NCBI RefSeq assembly: GCF_000960475.2
Contig: NZ_JZDQ02000001.1
Coordinates: forward strand, 62,001 to 126,000
Origin: Nocardioides luteus
GTDB taxonomy: Bacteria; Actinomycetota; Actinomycetes; Propionibacteriales; Nocardioidaceae
Direction of reading: 5' to 3'
Length of the DNA stretch: 64,000 bases
Made by a program: the position numbers and the translations under genes. This document shows positions 1 to 9,492 of the stretch, piece by piece. Positions within the stretch are counted from its first letter, which is position 1; every line of letters begins with the position of its first letter. The notes beneath the pieces were generated by a model. That model was not told the DNA's origin and did not search any database. It saw only the letters and a program-made list of their open reading frames with translations.

Positions 1-248
1 AGATCAGCGCGGCGGGTGCCGGTGGCCTCTCGGGCGCCCCGCTCAAGTCGCGTGCGCTCGACGTCCTGCGGCTGCTCCGCAGCCGGGTCAGCCCCGAGAT
101 GACCCTCGTCGGCGTCGGCGGCATCACCACCGTCGAGGACGCCCGCGAGCGCCTCGCGGCCGGTGCCGACCTGCTCCAGGGCTACACCGGGTTCATCTAC
201 GAGGGTCCCCTCTACGCCCGCCGGATCGCGAACGGGGTGGCTCGATGA
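1..248 (+). CDS. pyrD: dihydroorotate dehydrogenase (quinone), 3' end only
   Basis: This is the last 81 codons of a class 2 dihydroorotate dehydrogenase, the membrane-associated flavoenzyme that oxidises dihydroorotate to orotate in pyrimidine synthesis. The 5' part lies outside the window. Reading from base 3, I see SGAPL, VGVGGI and [16 protein letters not shown], which are the C-terminal FMN phosphate-binding strands of the family. The stop codon overlaps the pyrF start in an ATGA junction, so the two consecutive pathway genes are translationally coupled. Membership of class 2 rather than class 1 rests on the C-terminal motif alone. Confidence 0.93.
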   Translation, partial: ISAAGAGGLSGAPLKSRALDVLRLLRSRVSPEMTLVGVGGITTVEDARERLAAGADLLQGYTGFIYEGPLYARRIANGVAR

Positions 249-1072
249 CGTTCGGTGCTCGCTACACCGCCGCCCTCGCCGAGCGGGGGAGGCTCTGTGC
301 CGGAATCGACCCGCACGCCTCGCTGCTCCTCGACTGGGGGCTCGACGACGACCTCGCCGGCCTGGAGAGGTTCGCGCTGACAGCGGTCGAGGGCCTGGCG
401 CCCCACGTCTCGGTCATCAAGCCGCAGAGCGCGTTCTACGAGCGCTTCGGCTCGCGCGGCGTCGCCGTCCTGGAGCGGGTCATCGCCGAGTCGAAGGCCG
501 CCGGTGCGCTGGTGCTGCTCGACATCAAGCGTGGTGACATCGGCTCGACCAGCCAGGCGTACGCCGACGCCTACCTCGATCCCGCCAGCCCGCTCGGCTC
601 CGACGCGGTGACGGTGAGCCCCTACCTGGGGTTCGGGTCGCTGACGCCGTTCGTGGAGACGGCGACGAAGTTCGACGCCGGGCTGTTCGTGCTCGCCCTG
701 ACCTCCAACAAGGAGGGCCCCGAGGTGCAGCACGCGACCGTGGAGGACGGCCGCAGCGTCGGCCGGGTCATGCTCGACCACCTCCGCCGGCTCAACGACG
801 GCGAGACGCCGCTGGGCTCCTTCGGTGCGGTCGTCGGTGCGACGATCGACGGCGCGGACGGTGCCGGGGTGGCGTACGACTTCGGGTTCAACGGCCCCAT
901 CCTGGCGCCGGGCTTCGGTGAGCAGGGCGGCACCCCGGGCGACCTCGCCCGGATCTTCGGTCCCGCCAACGCCAACGTGGTCGCCAGCACCAGCCGTGGT
1001 CTGCTGCGCAAGGGTCCCGACGTGGCCGCGCTGCGCGACGAGGCGCTGCGGCTGCGCGACGAGCTCGGCTGA
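245..1072 (+). CDS. pyrF: orotidine 5'-phosphate decarboxylase
   Basis: Decarboxylates OMP to UMP, the last step of de novo pyrimidine synthesis. The 275-residue protein belongs to the longer actinobacterial OMP decarboxylase group. GIDPH lies at residues 20-24, and the catalytic stretch [10 protein letters not shown] at 93-102 carries the Asp-Lys-Asp set that drives decarboxylation. SPYLGFGSL and a C-terminal APGFGEQGG follow the TIM-barrel order. The ATG overlaps the pyrD stop by four bases. A palindromic repeat element follows five bases after the stop and may act as the operon's 3' end. Confidence 0.97.
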   Translation: MTFGARYTAALAERGRLCAGIDPHASLLLDWGLDDDLAGLERFALTAVEGLAPHVSVIKPQSAFYERFGSRGVAVLERVIAESKAAGALVLLDIKRGDIGSTSQAYADAYLDPASPLGSDAVTVSPYLGFGSLTPFVETATKFDAGLFVLALTSNKEGPEVQHATVEDGRSVGRVMLDHLRRLNDGETPLGSFGAVVGATIDGADGAGVAYDFGFNGPILAPGFGEQGGTPGDLARIFGPANANVVASTSRGLLRKGPDVAALRDEALRLRDELG

Positions 1073-1076
1073 GGTT

Positions 1077-1182
1077 GTGGGTTACCCGGTCGACCGGGAA
1101 AACCTGGACTGGACGGGCACTGAAACACCCGTCCAGTCCAGGCCTGAGAAATAGGTGCGGGCCGGCCGACCGGGTATCCCAC
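1077..1182 (+). repeat. palindrome plus stem-loop repeat, copy A
   Basis: This element fills most of the gap between pyrF and the next gene. It has a 14-bp palindrome CCCGGTCGACCGGG (1085-1098), then a perfect 15-bp stem CCTGGACTGGACGGG (1103-1117) pairing with 1128-1142 around the loop CACTGAAACA, then GCCTGAGAAAT. It ends in a second half-palindrome (1164-1182) that is an inverted match, 17 of 19 bases, to the first end (1077-1095). Copies B (5731) and C (54123, opposite orientation) share the palindrome and the 10-nt loop but have different stem sequences. No flanking target duplication is visible. Function is not known to me; terminator or REP-like mobile element are both possible. Confidence 0.8.
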
Positions 1183-1202
1183 ATCGCTGGCACACTGGCC
1201 CG

Positions 1203-1652
1203 ATGACCAGTCTCCGGATGGCCGCCCAGCTCCTCGTCCTGCCGGTCCTCGCCACGGGCCTGACCTCGTGCGGTGACCCGATCGACGACTACTGCCAGTC
1301 CCTGAAGGGGCACCAGGCGGAGCTGACGAAGACGCTGGGGGAGGGCGACACCGGTGGGCTGATCGCGGCCCTGCCGGTTTTCGAGGATCTCGAGCGCAAC
1401 GCGCCCGACGACATCGCCAAGGACTGGAAGACGCTCACGACCGCGATCTCGGGGCTCGACACGGCTCTGCAGGACGCCGGTGTCTCGCCCGACGACTTCG
1501 AGAACGGAAAGCCGCCCGAGGGGGTCGGCGCCGCCGAGGCGAAGAAGATCGCCGACGCGGCGACGAAGGTGAGCAGCACGAAGACCCAGGAGGCGTCCGT
1601 ACGCGTCCAGCAGCAGGCCCGGGACGTCTGTCACACGTCGCTGACCCTGTGA
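1203..1652 (+). CDS. putative lipoprotein of unknown function
   Basis: The 149-residue product starts with a short charged N-terminus, a hydrophobic stretch (AAQLLVLPVLATG) and a lipobox-like LTSC near residue 20, so it is probably an exported lipoprotein. The mature part is polar and helical in composition, with Cys residues in DDYCQS and DVCHTS that may form a disulfide. I do not recognise a domain. The ATG at 1203 was preferred over an upstream in-frame ATG at 1155 because that one would put a non-signal extension before the signal sequence. A weak -10-like CACACT lies six bases before it. Confidence 0.75.
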   Translation: MTSLRMAAQLLVLPVLATGLTSCGDPIDDYCQSLKGHQAELTKTLGEGDTGGLIAALPVFEDLERNAPDDIAKDWKTLTTAISGLDTALQDAGVSPDDFENGKPPEGVGAAEAKKIADAATKVSSTKTQEASVRVQQQARDVCHTSLTL

Positions 1653-1694
1653 GCCTGGAAGCGAACCTGATGGACACCAGATAGGCGACCCCGA

Positions 1695-1724
1695 TTGCCG
1701 CCCCGGCAACGTAATGGCTAGATT
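1695..1724 (+). promoter_or_regulatory. candidate promoter for mihF-gmk-rpoZ
   Basis: TTGCCG (1695-1700), an 18-base spacer and TAGATT (1719-1724) resemble a housekeeping actinobacterial promoter. It would give a 5' leader of about 100 bases. The leader begins with a small hairpin, GAGCGC (1729-1734) pairing with GCGCTC (1744-1749), and ends in the ribosome-binding site AAAGGGAG before the mihF GTG. Confidence 0.5.
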
Positions 1725-1828
1725 GGCGCGAGCGCTTACTTTCAGCGCTCAGCCGGGGGGCACGATCCCTGTACCGCGCGACCCGGTTGCCCTGTTGACT
1801 ACACATTTGATCGTGAAAGGGAGTCTTC

Positions 1829-2149
1829 GTGGCTCTGCCTCCGGACATCACCCCTGAACAGCGCGCTGCCGCGCTGGCGAAAGCCGCGGCCTCGCGCCAG
1901 GAGCGGGCTGCTGTCAAGAACAAGGTCCGCACTGGCGGCATGTCCGTCATCGAGGTCATCGAGGAGGGGAAGAAGAACGAGGTCGTCGGCAAGATGAAGG
2001 TCATCGACCTGCTCACCTCCCACCCCGGCCTCGGCGAGGTGCGGGCAACCCAGATGATGGAGCGTCTCGGCATCGCGATGAGCCGCCGTGTGCAGGGCCT
2101 CGGCCCCAAGCAGGTGGCCGCGCTGGTCGAGGAGTTCGCTCGCCGATGA
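1829..2149 (+). CDS. mihF: integration host factor, actinobacterial type
   Basis: Nucleoid-associated DNA-binding protein of the actinobacterial IHF family (mIHF/sIHF), unrelated in fold to proteobacterial IHF. The 106-residue product shows [20 protein letters not shown] at the N-terminus, then [22 protein letters not shown] and [18 protein letters not shown], which form the helix-two-turn-helix DNA-binding unit. The GTG start follows AAAGGGAG by four bases. It overlaps gmk by ATGA, and the gene order mihF-gmk-rpoZ-coaBC-metK-priA is characteristic of actinobacteria. Confidence 0.95.
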   Translation: MALPPDITPEQRAAALAKAAASRQERAAVKNKVRTGGMSVIEVIEEGKKNEVVGKMKVIDLLTSHPGLGEVRATQMMERLGIAMSRRVQGLGPKQVAALVEEFARR

Positions 2150-2781
2150 GTCTGATGGCGGACGAGAAGACCACGACCGGCGCCGGCGATGGCCACGAGA
2201 AGCGACTGGTCGTCCTGGCCGGTCCGACCGCGGTCGGCAAGGGCACCGTCTCCGCGGCGGTCCGCGACGACCACCCCGAGGTCTTCTTGTCCGTCTCGGC
2301 GACGACCCGGAAGCCTCGCGAGGGCGAGGTCCACGGGGTGCACTACCTCTTCGTCTCCGACGAGGAGTTCGACGCGATGATCGCCGGTGGCGAGCTGCTG
2401 GAGTGGGCCACCGTCCACAACATGGCCCGCTACGGCACCCCGCGTGGTCCCGTGGAGAGGGCGCTGGCCGAGGGCCGCCCGGCGATGCTCGAGATCGACC
2501 TCCAGGGCGCCCGGCTCGTGCGCGAGACCATGCCCGAGGCGATCTTCGTGTTCCTGGCCCCGCCGAGCTGGGAAGAGCTCGTACGCCGCCTGGTCGGTCG
2601 AGGCACCGAGACCGAGGCCGAGCGCGAGCGACGCCTGGAGACCGCACGGGTCGAGCTGGCGGCGGAGAAGGAGTTCGACGTCACCATCGTCAACCATGAA
2701 GTTCATCAGGCAGCCGATGAGTTGGTAACCTTGATGACGCTCGGGCTTCCGAGCAAGAAATCCGACCAAGCCGACAAGTGA
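2146..2781 (+). CDS. gmk: guanylate kinase
   Basis: Phosphorylates GMP to GDP with ATP. The 211-residue protein has the P-loop GPTAVGKGT at residues 26-34, the GMP-binding stretch [19 protein letters not shown], and the ELLEW and DLQGA motifs of the family. It is slightly longer than the usual 185-205 residues because of a polar N-terminal tail; MADEK at residue 4 is an alternative start. The gene overlaps mihF by four bases and is seven bases from rpoZ, so all three should be one transcript. Confidence 0.97.
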   Translation: MSLMADEKTTTGAGDGHEKRLVVLAGPTAVGKGTVSAAVRDDHPEVFLSVSATTRKPREGEVHGVHYLFVSDEEFDAMIAGGELLEWATVHNMARYGTPRGPVERALAEGRPAMLEIDLQGARLVRETMPEAIFVFLAPPSWEELVRRLVGRGTETEAERERRLETARVELAAEKEFDVTIVNHEVHQAADELVTLMTLGLPSKKSDQADK

Positions 2782-2788
2782 GGCTCAC

Positions 2789-3118
2789 GTGGCTGCCCCT
2801 CAGATCGACGCCCAGGGCGTGACCAACCCCTCGATCGACGACCTGCTGACGAAGACCGACAGCAAGTACAAGCTGGTTCTCTACAGCGCCCAGCGGGCTC
2901 GCCAGATCAACGCCTACTACTCGCAGCTCGGCGAGGGCCTTCTGGAGTACGTCGGCCCCCTCGTCGACACCCACGTCCAGGAGAAGCCCCTCTCGATCGC
3001 GCTGCGCGAGATCAACGAGGACCTGCTGACCTGCGAGGACATCGACCCGGCCGAGCTGGCCGCCCAGGCTGCCGCCGCTCAGGCCGCTGCTGCCGACGCG
3101 CCTGCTGCCGACGTCTGA
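2789..3118 (+). CDS. rpoZ: RNA polymerase omega subunit
   Basis: Small subunit that stabilises beta-prime in RNA polymerase. The 109-residue product carries [25 protein letters not shown] split over the conserved N-terminal helices, and the actinobacterial [18 protein letters not shown] region. The C-terminal 25 residues are an Ala-rich low-complexity tail ([19 protein letters not shown]). The start is GTG, seven bases after the gmk stop. Its position between gmk and coaBC matches the conserved order. Confidence 0.96.
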   Translation: MAAPQIDAQGVTNPSIDDLLTKTDSKYKLVLYSAQRARQINAYYSQLGEGLLEYVGPLVDTHVQEKPLSIALREINEDLLTCEDIDPAELAAQAAAAQAAAADAPAADV

Positions 3119-3185
3119 TCCAGGTCTTCCGCTGTCCACCAACAGCACCACCCCGGCCGCCGCTCTCGACGAGCGGCGGCCGAAA

Positions 3186-4397
3186 GTGGTCTTAGGGGTC
3201 GCCGGCGGCATCGCCGCCTACAAGGCGGCCGAGCTGCTGCGCCGGTTCACCGAGTCCGGCCATGACGTGACCGTGGTCCCCACGGCCGCCGCCCTCGAGT
3301 TCGTCGGTGCGCCCACCTGGGCCGCGCTGTCGGGCAAGGAGATCGCCACCGGCGTCTTCGAGAACATCACCGAGGTCCCGCACGTACGCATCGGGCAGCA
3401 GGCCGACCTCGTCGTGGTCGCGCCCGCGACCGCCAACACGCTCGCCCGCGCGGCCCACGGCCTCGCGGAAGACCTGCTGAGCAACGTACTGCTCACCGCG
3501 CGCTGCCCGGTCGTGTTCGCCCCGGCGATGCACACCGAGATGTGGGAGCACCCGGCCACCCAGGCCAACGTGGCGACCCTGCGCGAGCGCGGCAACATCG
3601 TCATCGAGCCCGCCGAGGGCCGGCTGACCGGCAAGGACACCGGCAAGGGCCGGCTGCCCGAGCCGGCCGAGATCTTCGAGCTCGCCCGCGCCGTGCTCGC
3701 CCACGGCGGACGCGCCGACCTCGTCGGTCGTCGCGTCGTCGTCTCCGCCGGCGGCACCCGGGAGTACCTGGACCCGGTCCGCTACCTCGGCAACCGCTCC
3801 TCGGGTCTCCAGGGCTATGCCATCGCCCGGGCCGCCGCCGCCCGCGGCGCCGAGGTGACCCTGGTCGCGGCCAACGTGACCCTGCCCGACCCGGCCGGCC
3901 TGAAGGTCGTACGTGTCGGCACCACCGCCGAGCTGCGCGACGCCGTCGTCTCCGCGGCCGAGGGTGCCGACGCGGTGGTCATGGCCGCGGCTCCCGCGGA
4001 CTTCCGTCCGACCGGGGTGAGCGAGGCCAAGATCAAGAAGGCCGCCGACGGCTCGGCGCCGACGATCGAGCTGATGCAGAACCCCGACATCCTGGCCGAG
4101 ATCTCCCACCACCGGACCAAGCCCGGTCAGGTGGTGGTGGGCTTCGCGGCCGAGACCGGCGACGAGACCGGGTCGGTGATCGAGCTCGCCACGGCCAAGC
4201 TGAAGCGGAAGGGCTGCGACCTGCTCGTCGTCAACGACGTCAGCGGGGGAGCGGTCTTCGGCAGCGAGGTCAACAAGGCGGTCATCCTGGGTGCCGACGG
4301 AGGCCACGTCGACGTGGCCGAAGGGGCGAAATCCGCCCTCGCAGAGGTCATCTGGGACCAGATCTCCTTACGCCTGGATGAACAACCCGCAAACTGA
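3186..4397 (+). CDS. coaBC: bifunctional phosphopantothenoylcysteine decarboxylase / synthase
   Basis: Joins phosphopantothenate with cysteine (CoaB, CTP-dependent) and decarboxylates the product (CoaC, FMN) in coenzyme A synthesis. The N-terminal flavoprotein half has GIAAYKAAELL, VVAPATANTLA and APAMHTEMW, a His variant of the PxMNxxMW motif. The C-terminal half has SAGGTREYLDPVR, NRSSG and NKAVILG. The GTG at 3186 begins right at the first beta strand. An in-frame CTG at 3132 with AGG eight bases upstream would add a natural-looking extension beginning STNSTTPAAAL, so the annotated start may be 18 codons short. Confidence 0.95.
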   Translation: MVLGVAGGIAAYKAAELLRRFTESGHDVTVVPTAAALEFVGAPTWAALSGKEIATGVFENITEVPHVRIGQQADLVVVAPATANTLARAAHGLAEDLLSNVLLTARCPVVFAPAMHTEMWEHPATQANVATLRERGNIVIEPAEGRLTGKDTGKGRLPEPAEIFELARAVLAHGGRADLVGRRVVVSAGGTREYLDPVRYLGNRSSGLQGYAIARAAAARGAEVTLVAANVTLPDPAGLKVVRVGTTAELRDAVVSAAEGADAVVMAAAPADFRPTGVSEAKIKKAADGSAPTIELMQNPDILAEISHHRTKPGQVVVGFAAETGDETGSVIELATAKLKRKGCDLLVVNDVSGGAVFGSEVNKAVILGADGGHVDVAEGAKSALAEVIWDQISLRLDEQPAN

Positions 4398-4526
4398 CGA
4401 CACGCCACGCGCCACGATGAGGACCGGGCCTGCGGTCTTGGGGTTCGGGGTCTATGTTTGTCGACCAGAACGATTGACGTTTATCCACCTGATCAACCCA
4501 CACGAACCTGTGAAACGGAGCTACAC

Positions 4527-5726
<1,200 letters not shown>

Positions 5727-5730
5727 GGTC

Positions 5731-5807
5731 GGAATACCCGGTTAACCGGGTATTCCTGCACTTCTCGGGCATTGCAACACCCGAGAAGTGCAGGAATTGC
5801 CTGAGAA
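5731..5807 (+). repeat. palindrome plus stem-loop repeat, copy B
   Basis: Starts four bases after the metK stop. A perfect 26-bp palindrome (5731-5756, core CCCGGTTAACCGGG) overlaps a perfect 18-bp stem, ATTCCTGCACTTCTCGGG (5752-5769), pairing with 5780-5797 around the loop CATTGCAACA. The loop differs from copy A at two of ten positions, whereas most of the stem sequence is different and still fully paired. GCCTGAGAAG at the 3' side matches copy A. The two hairpins overlap at 5752-5756, so they are mutually exclusive in part. Confidence 0.8.
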
Positions 5808-5841
5808 GTCTGGCGCCTGTCCCGTGGGACGGGCGCCAGAC
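5808..5841 (+). terminator. metK terminator hairpin
   Basis: A 15-bp stem, GTCTGGCGCCTGTCC pairing with GGACGGGCGCCAGAC with one G-U, closes a four-base loop and is followed by TACGTTTTC. It is directly attached to repeat copy B and looks like an intrinsic terminator for metK. Confidence 0.7.
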
Positions 5842-5892
5842 TACGTTTTCGCGAGGCCGCTGCCACTTGCCTGTCGGCGGCTGCTGGTAGAA

Positions 5893-7971
5893 ATGACCTC
5901 TGTGAGCCGGGGACCGCAGGAGGCAGCCGGGGCAGCCGAGCTGGAGCTGCCCGGGCTGGTTCGCGACCGGGTCAAGGAGGGGCGGGCGAAGGCCGCGGCC
6001 ACGCGTGCCCGCAAGGCAGCGGAGGCCGAGACCGCCGAGGTCGATCCGGTCGCCAAGGTGCTGGTCGACCTGCCGATGGCCCATCTGGACCGGCCCTTCG
6101 ACTACGCGGTCCCGGCCTCGATGGCGCAGGAGGCGCGGCCCGGGGTGCGGGTGAAGGTGCGGTTCGGGCCCAAGGACGTCGACGGGTTCGTCGTCGCCCG
6201 GGCGGAGGCCTCCGAGCACACCAAGCTGCAGCCGCTCAAGCGGGTCGTCAGCCCCGAGGTGGTGCTGACGCCGCAGGTGGCGGCGTTGAGCGAGTCGGTC
6301 GCCCGGCGCTACGCCGGTCCCCGGGCCGACGTGCTCCGGCTCGCGATCCCTCCCCGGCACGCCTCGACCGAGAAGGAGCCCTCGCCGGCCTCCCCGGCCG
6401 CCCCGGCGTTCGATCCGGCTGCCGCTGCCGCTGCGTGGGCCGGTCACGAGCCGGCGACCGCGTTCCTGCGCCATCTGGCCTCCGGCGGTGCGCCGCGCGC
6501 GGTCTGGCACGCCGCGGCCGGCACCGACCACGCCGACCTGATCGCCCACGCCACCGCCGCGACGCTGGCCTCCGGACGCGGCGCGCTGGTCGTGGTGCCC
6601 GACTGGAAGGACCTCGCCCGGCTCGACACCGCGATGACGAAGGTGCTGGGGGAGGGGCAGCATGCCGTGCTGGCCGCCGACGCTGGGCCGGCGCCGCGCT
6701 ACCGGGAGTTCCTGCGCGTCGCCCGGGGCGCGGTGAAGGTGGCGATCGGAACCCGCGCGGCCGCCTTCGCGCCGGTGCGCGATCTCGGGCTCGTGGTCGT
6801 CTGGGACGACGGCGACGACCTGCTCGCCGAGCAGCGCTCGCCCTACCCGCACGCGCGCGACGTACTGCTGCTGCGCGCCGAGCAGGAGCAGGCGGCCGCG
6901 CTCATGGGCGGCTTCGCGCGGACCGTGGAGGCCGGGTTCCTGGCCGAGACCGGCTGGGCGCAGGAGATCCGCCCGACCCGGGCGCTGGCCCGCGAGCGGG
7001 TGAGCATCGAGATCACCGGCGACACCGACTTCGACCTCGAGAAGGACCCGCTCACCCGCGCCTCCCGGGTGCCCCGTGAGGCCCACGAGATCGTCCGGGC
7101 CGCGCTCACCGCCGGCCCCGTCCTGCTGCAGACCCCGCGGCGCGGCTACGCGGCCTCGCTGGCCTGCGACCGGTGCCGTACGCCGGCCAGGTGCTCGGCC
7201 TGCCAAGGACCCCTGCAGCTCGGCGGACCGGCCGCGCCACCGACGTGCGGCTGGTGCGGCCACGTCGAGACCGCCTGGGCGTGCACAGCATGCGGAGGCT
7301 TCGGGCTGCGTGCGCCGATCATCGGCGAGGCGCGTACGGCCGAGGAGATGGGACGCTCCTTCGCCGGCGTGCGGGTGGTGACCTCGTCGGCGGGGGCGGT
7401 CAAGCAGACCGTGCCGGGGAGCCCTGCCATCGTCGTCGCGACGATCGGCGCCGAGCCGGTCGCCGACGGAGGCTACGCCGCGGTGCTGCTGCTCGACACC
7501 TGGCTGCTGCTGGGGCGGCCGGATCTGCGTACGGACGAGGAGGCGCTGCGACGCTGGAGCAACGCCTCCGGGCTGGTGCGGCCCGGTGGGCGGGTGCTGG
7601 TCGTCGGCGATCCGGCGTTGCCGGTGCTGCAGGCGCTGGTGCGCTGGGACCAGCCGGGTTTCGCCCGGCGGGAGGCGGCCGCGCGGCAGGAGGCCCATCT
7701 CCCGCCGGCGTCGCGGTTGGCCACCATCACCGGCACACCCGGGGCACTCGACGACGCGCTCACCCTGCTGGCGCTCCCGCCGGGCGCCGAGGTGCTGGGG
7801 CCGGTCCCCGCCGATCCGACCTCCACCGGAGAGCCCCGGCTGCGCGCCGTGGTGCGGGTGCCGCGATCCCTCGGGACACAGCTCACCGAGGCGCTCGGGG
7901 AGCTGCAGCGCGTACGGTCGGCGCGCAAGCTCGACCCGGTGCGGGTCCAGGTCGATCCGCCGACGCTCTGA
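5893..7971 (+). CDS. priA: PriA-like primosomal protein N', helicase motifs degenerate
   Basis: Replication-restart protein PriA of the actinobacterial type. The N-terminal 3'-BD domain is present (VLVDLPMAHLDRPFDYAVP), as is the zinc-binding Cys set CDRCRTPARCSAC and CGWCGHVETAWACTACGG. The helicase core is not intact: the expected P-loop position reads AVWHAAAGTDHADL without GKT, and the DEEH position reads VVVWDDGDD. Family knowledge says actinobacterial PriA often lacks helicase residues, so a structural or loading role is likely. Start choice is between ATG 5893 and GTG 5902; neither has a strong Shine-Dalgarno. Confidence 0.88.
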   Translation: MTSVSRGPQEAAGAAELELPGLVRDRVKEGRAKAAATRARKAAEAETAEVDPVAKVLVDLPMAHLDRPFDYAVPASMAQEARPGVRVKVRFGPKDVDGFVVARAEASEHTKLQPLKRVVSPEVVLTPQVAALSESVARRYAGPRADVLRLAIPPRHASTEKEPSPASPAAPAFDPAAAAAAWAGHEPATAFLRHLASGGAPRAVWHAAAGTDHADLIAHATAATLASGRGALVVVPDWKDLARLDTAMTKVLGEGQHAVLAADAGPAPRYREFLRVARGAVKVAIGTRAAAFAPVRDLGLVVVWDDGDDLLAEQRSPYPHARDVLLLRAEQEQAAALMGGFARTVEAGFLAETGWAQEIRPTRALARERVSIEITGDTDFDLEKDPLTRASRVPREAHEIVRAALTAGPVLLQTPRRGYAASLACDRCRTPARCSACQGPLQLGGPAAPPTCGWCGHVETAWACTACGGFGLRAPIIGEARTAEEMGRSFAGVRVVTSSAGAVKQTVPGSPAIVVATIGAEPVADGGYAAVLLLDTWLLLGRPDLRTDEEALRRWSNASGLVRPGGRVLVVGDPALPVLQALVRWDQPGFARREAAARQEAHLPPASRLATITGTPGALDDALTLLALPPGAEVLGPVPADPTSTGEPRLRAVVRVPRSLGTQLTEALGELQRVRSARKLDPVRVQVDPPTL

Positions 7972-8026
7972 GCCGGCGCCGCGCCGCGTAAAGTGGTCCT
8001 GACACGCTCGACCACCTAGGAGAACA

Positions 8027-8572
8027 GTGGCAGTCCAGCCCATCCGACTCTTCGGCGACCCCGTGCTGCGCAAGCCAGCGATCGAGGTCGTCGACTTCGA
8101 CAAGGAGCTGCACAAGCTCGTTGCCGACCTGACCGACACCATGCTCGACGCGCCCGGCGCCGGACTGGCCGCTCCCCAGATCGGGGTGAGCCTGCGGGTC
8201 TTCACCTGGTACGTCGACGGCCAGGTGGGTCACCTGATCAACCCCGACCTGACCCTGTCGGAGGAGACGCAGGACGGGGGCGAGGGCTGTCTGTCGCTGC
8301 CCGACATCACCTTCGACTGCCGCCGTGCGCTGTCGGTGGTCGCGAAGGGCTTCAACATGCACGGTGAACCGGTGACCATCGAGGGCTCCGAGCTGCTGGC
8401 CCGGGCGATCCAGCACGAGACCGATCACCTCGACGGCATCCTGTTCATCGACCGGCTCGACGAGGCCGCCCGCAAGGCGGCGATGAAGGAGATCCGGGAG
8501 TCGGAGTGGTTCGGCCTGGAGAAGCCGACCGTGAAGATCTCGCCGCACGCGACGAACGGGTTCGGGTTCTGA
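8027..8572 (+). CDS. def: peptide deformylase
   Basis: Removes the formyl group from nascent proteins. All three metal-site motifs are present: GAGLAAPQIG (44-53), EGCLSLP (86-92, Cys ligand) and HETDH (130-134). The length of 181 residues is normal. The GTG start follows AGGAGAAC. The stop shares one base with the fmt ATG (TGATG), coupling removal of formyl groups with the enzyme that adds them. Confidence 0.97.
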   Translation: MAVQPIRLFGDPVLRKPAIEVVDFDKELHKLVADLTDTMLDAPGAGLAAPQIGVSLRVFTWYVDGQVGHLINPDLTLSEETQDGGEGCLSLPDITFDCRRALSVVAKGFNMHGEPVTIEGSELLARAIQHETDHLDGILFIDRLDEAARKAAMKEIRESEWFGLEKPTVKISPHATNGFGF

Positions 8573-9492
8573 TGCGGGTCGTCTTCGCGGGCACGCCCGA
8601 GGTCGCCGTCCCCTCCCTGGACGCGATCGCCGCCTCCCGCCACGAGCTGGTCGGTGTCGTCACCCGTCCGGATGCCGCCCAGGGGCGCAGCAAGCGGCTG
8701 GTGCCCTCGCCGGTGGCGCAGCGGGCCGAGGAGCTCGGGGTTCCGGTCCTCAAGCCTGAGCACCCCCGCGAGCCTGAGTTCCAGGCCGCGCTGAAGGAGC
8801 TGGAGCCCGACTGCTGCCCGGTGGTCGCCTACGGCGCGATGCTGCCGCAGTCGGCGCTGGACATCCCGCCGCACGGCTGGGTGAACCTCCACTTCTCGCT
8901 CCTGCCCGCCTACCGTGGCGCCGCCCCGGTGCAGCGTGCGGTCTGGGCCGGTGAGGAGATCTCCGGTGCCACCACCTTCCGGATCGTGAAGGCGATGGAC
9001 GCCGGGCCCGTCTTCGGCACCATGACCCAGGCGCTGGCGCCCGACGAGACCTCCGGGTCGCTCTTCGAGAAGCTCACCGCCGGTGGCGCGACGCTGCTGG
9101 TCTCCACCCTCGACGGGATCGAGGACGGCTCCCTGGAGGCGCGTGAGCAGCCGGCCGACGGCGTCTCCTACGCCGACAAGATCACCGTCGAGGACGCCCA
9201 GGTCGACTGGACCCAGAACGCGGTGGCGATCGACCGGCAGGTCCGCGCCTGCACCCCGGCGCCGGGTGCCTGGACGCTGCTCGACGGCGAGCGGTTCAAG
9301 CTCGGCCCGATCACGATGACCGAGGACGAGGCAGCTCCCGGCGAGCTGGTCGTCCGCAAGAACGAGGTGCTCGTCGGCACCGGCACCACCGCCGTGCGCC
9401 TGGGCCGGGTGAAGGCCTTCGGCAAGAAGGAGATGTCGGCGGCCGACTGGGCCCGCGGCGTACGTCTGGAGTCCGGTGTCGCCTTCGAATAG
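8572..9492 (+). CDS. fmt: methionyl-tRNA formyltransferase
   Basis: Formylates initiator Met-tRNA using 10-formyltetrahydrofolate. MRVVFAGTPEVAVPSLDAI starts the Rossmann-like domain, and NLHFSLLPAYRGAAPVQ contains the Asn-His catalytic pair and SLLP signature. The C-terminal OB-like domain ends with KAFGKKEMSAADWARG. The ATG at 8572 overlaps the def stop and gives the usual N-terminus; an upstream in-frame ATG at 8506 lies inside def. 306 residues. Confidence 0.96.
   Translation: MRVVFAGTPEVAVPSLDAIAASRHELVGVVTRPDAAQGRSKRLVPSPVAQRAEELGVPVLKPEHPREPEFQAALKELEPDCCPVVAYGAMLPQSALDIPPHGWVNLHFSLLPAYRGAAPVQRAVWAGEEISGATTFRIVKAMDAGPVFGTMTQALAPDETSGSLFEKLTAGGATLLVSTLDGIEDGSLEAREQPADGVSYADKITVEDAQVDWTQNAVAIDRQVRACTPAPGAWTLLDGERFKLGPITMTEDEAAPGELVVRKNEVLVGTGTTAVRLGRVKAFGKKEMSAADWARGVRLESGVAFE

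Noticed and set aside
4398..4526. SAM riboswitch in the metK leader.
   Set aside because: The 129 bases show no conserved riboswitch helices I recognise.
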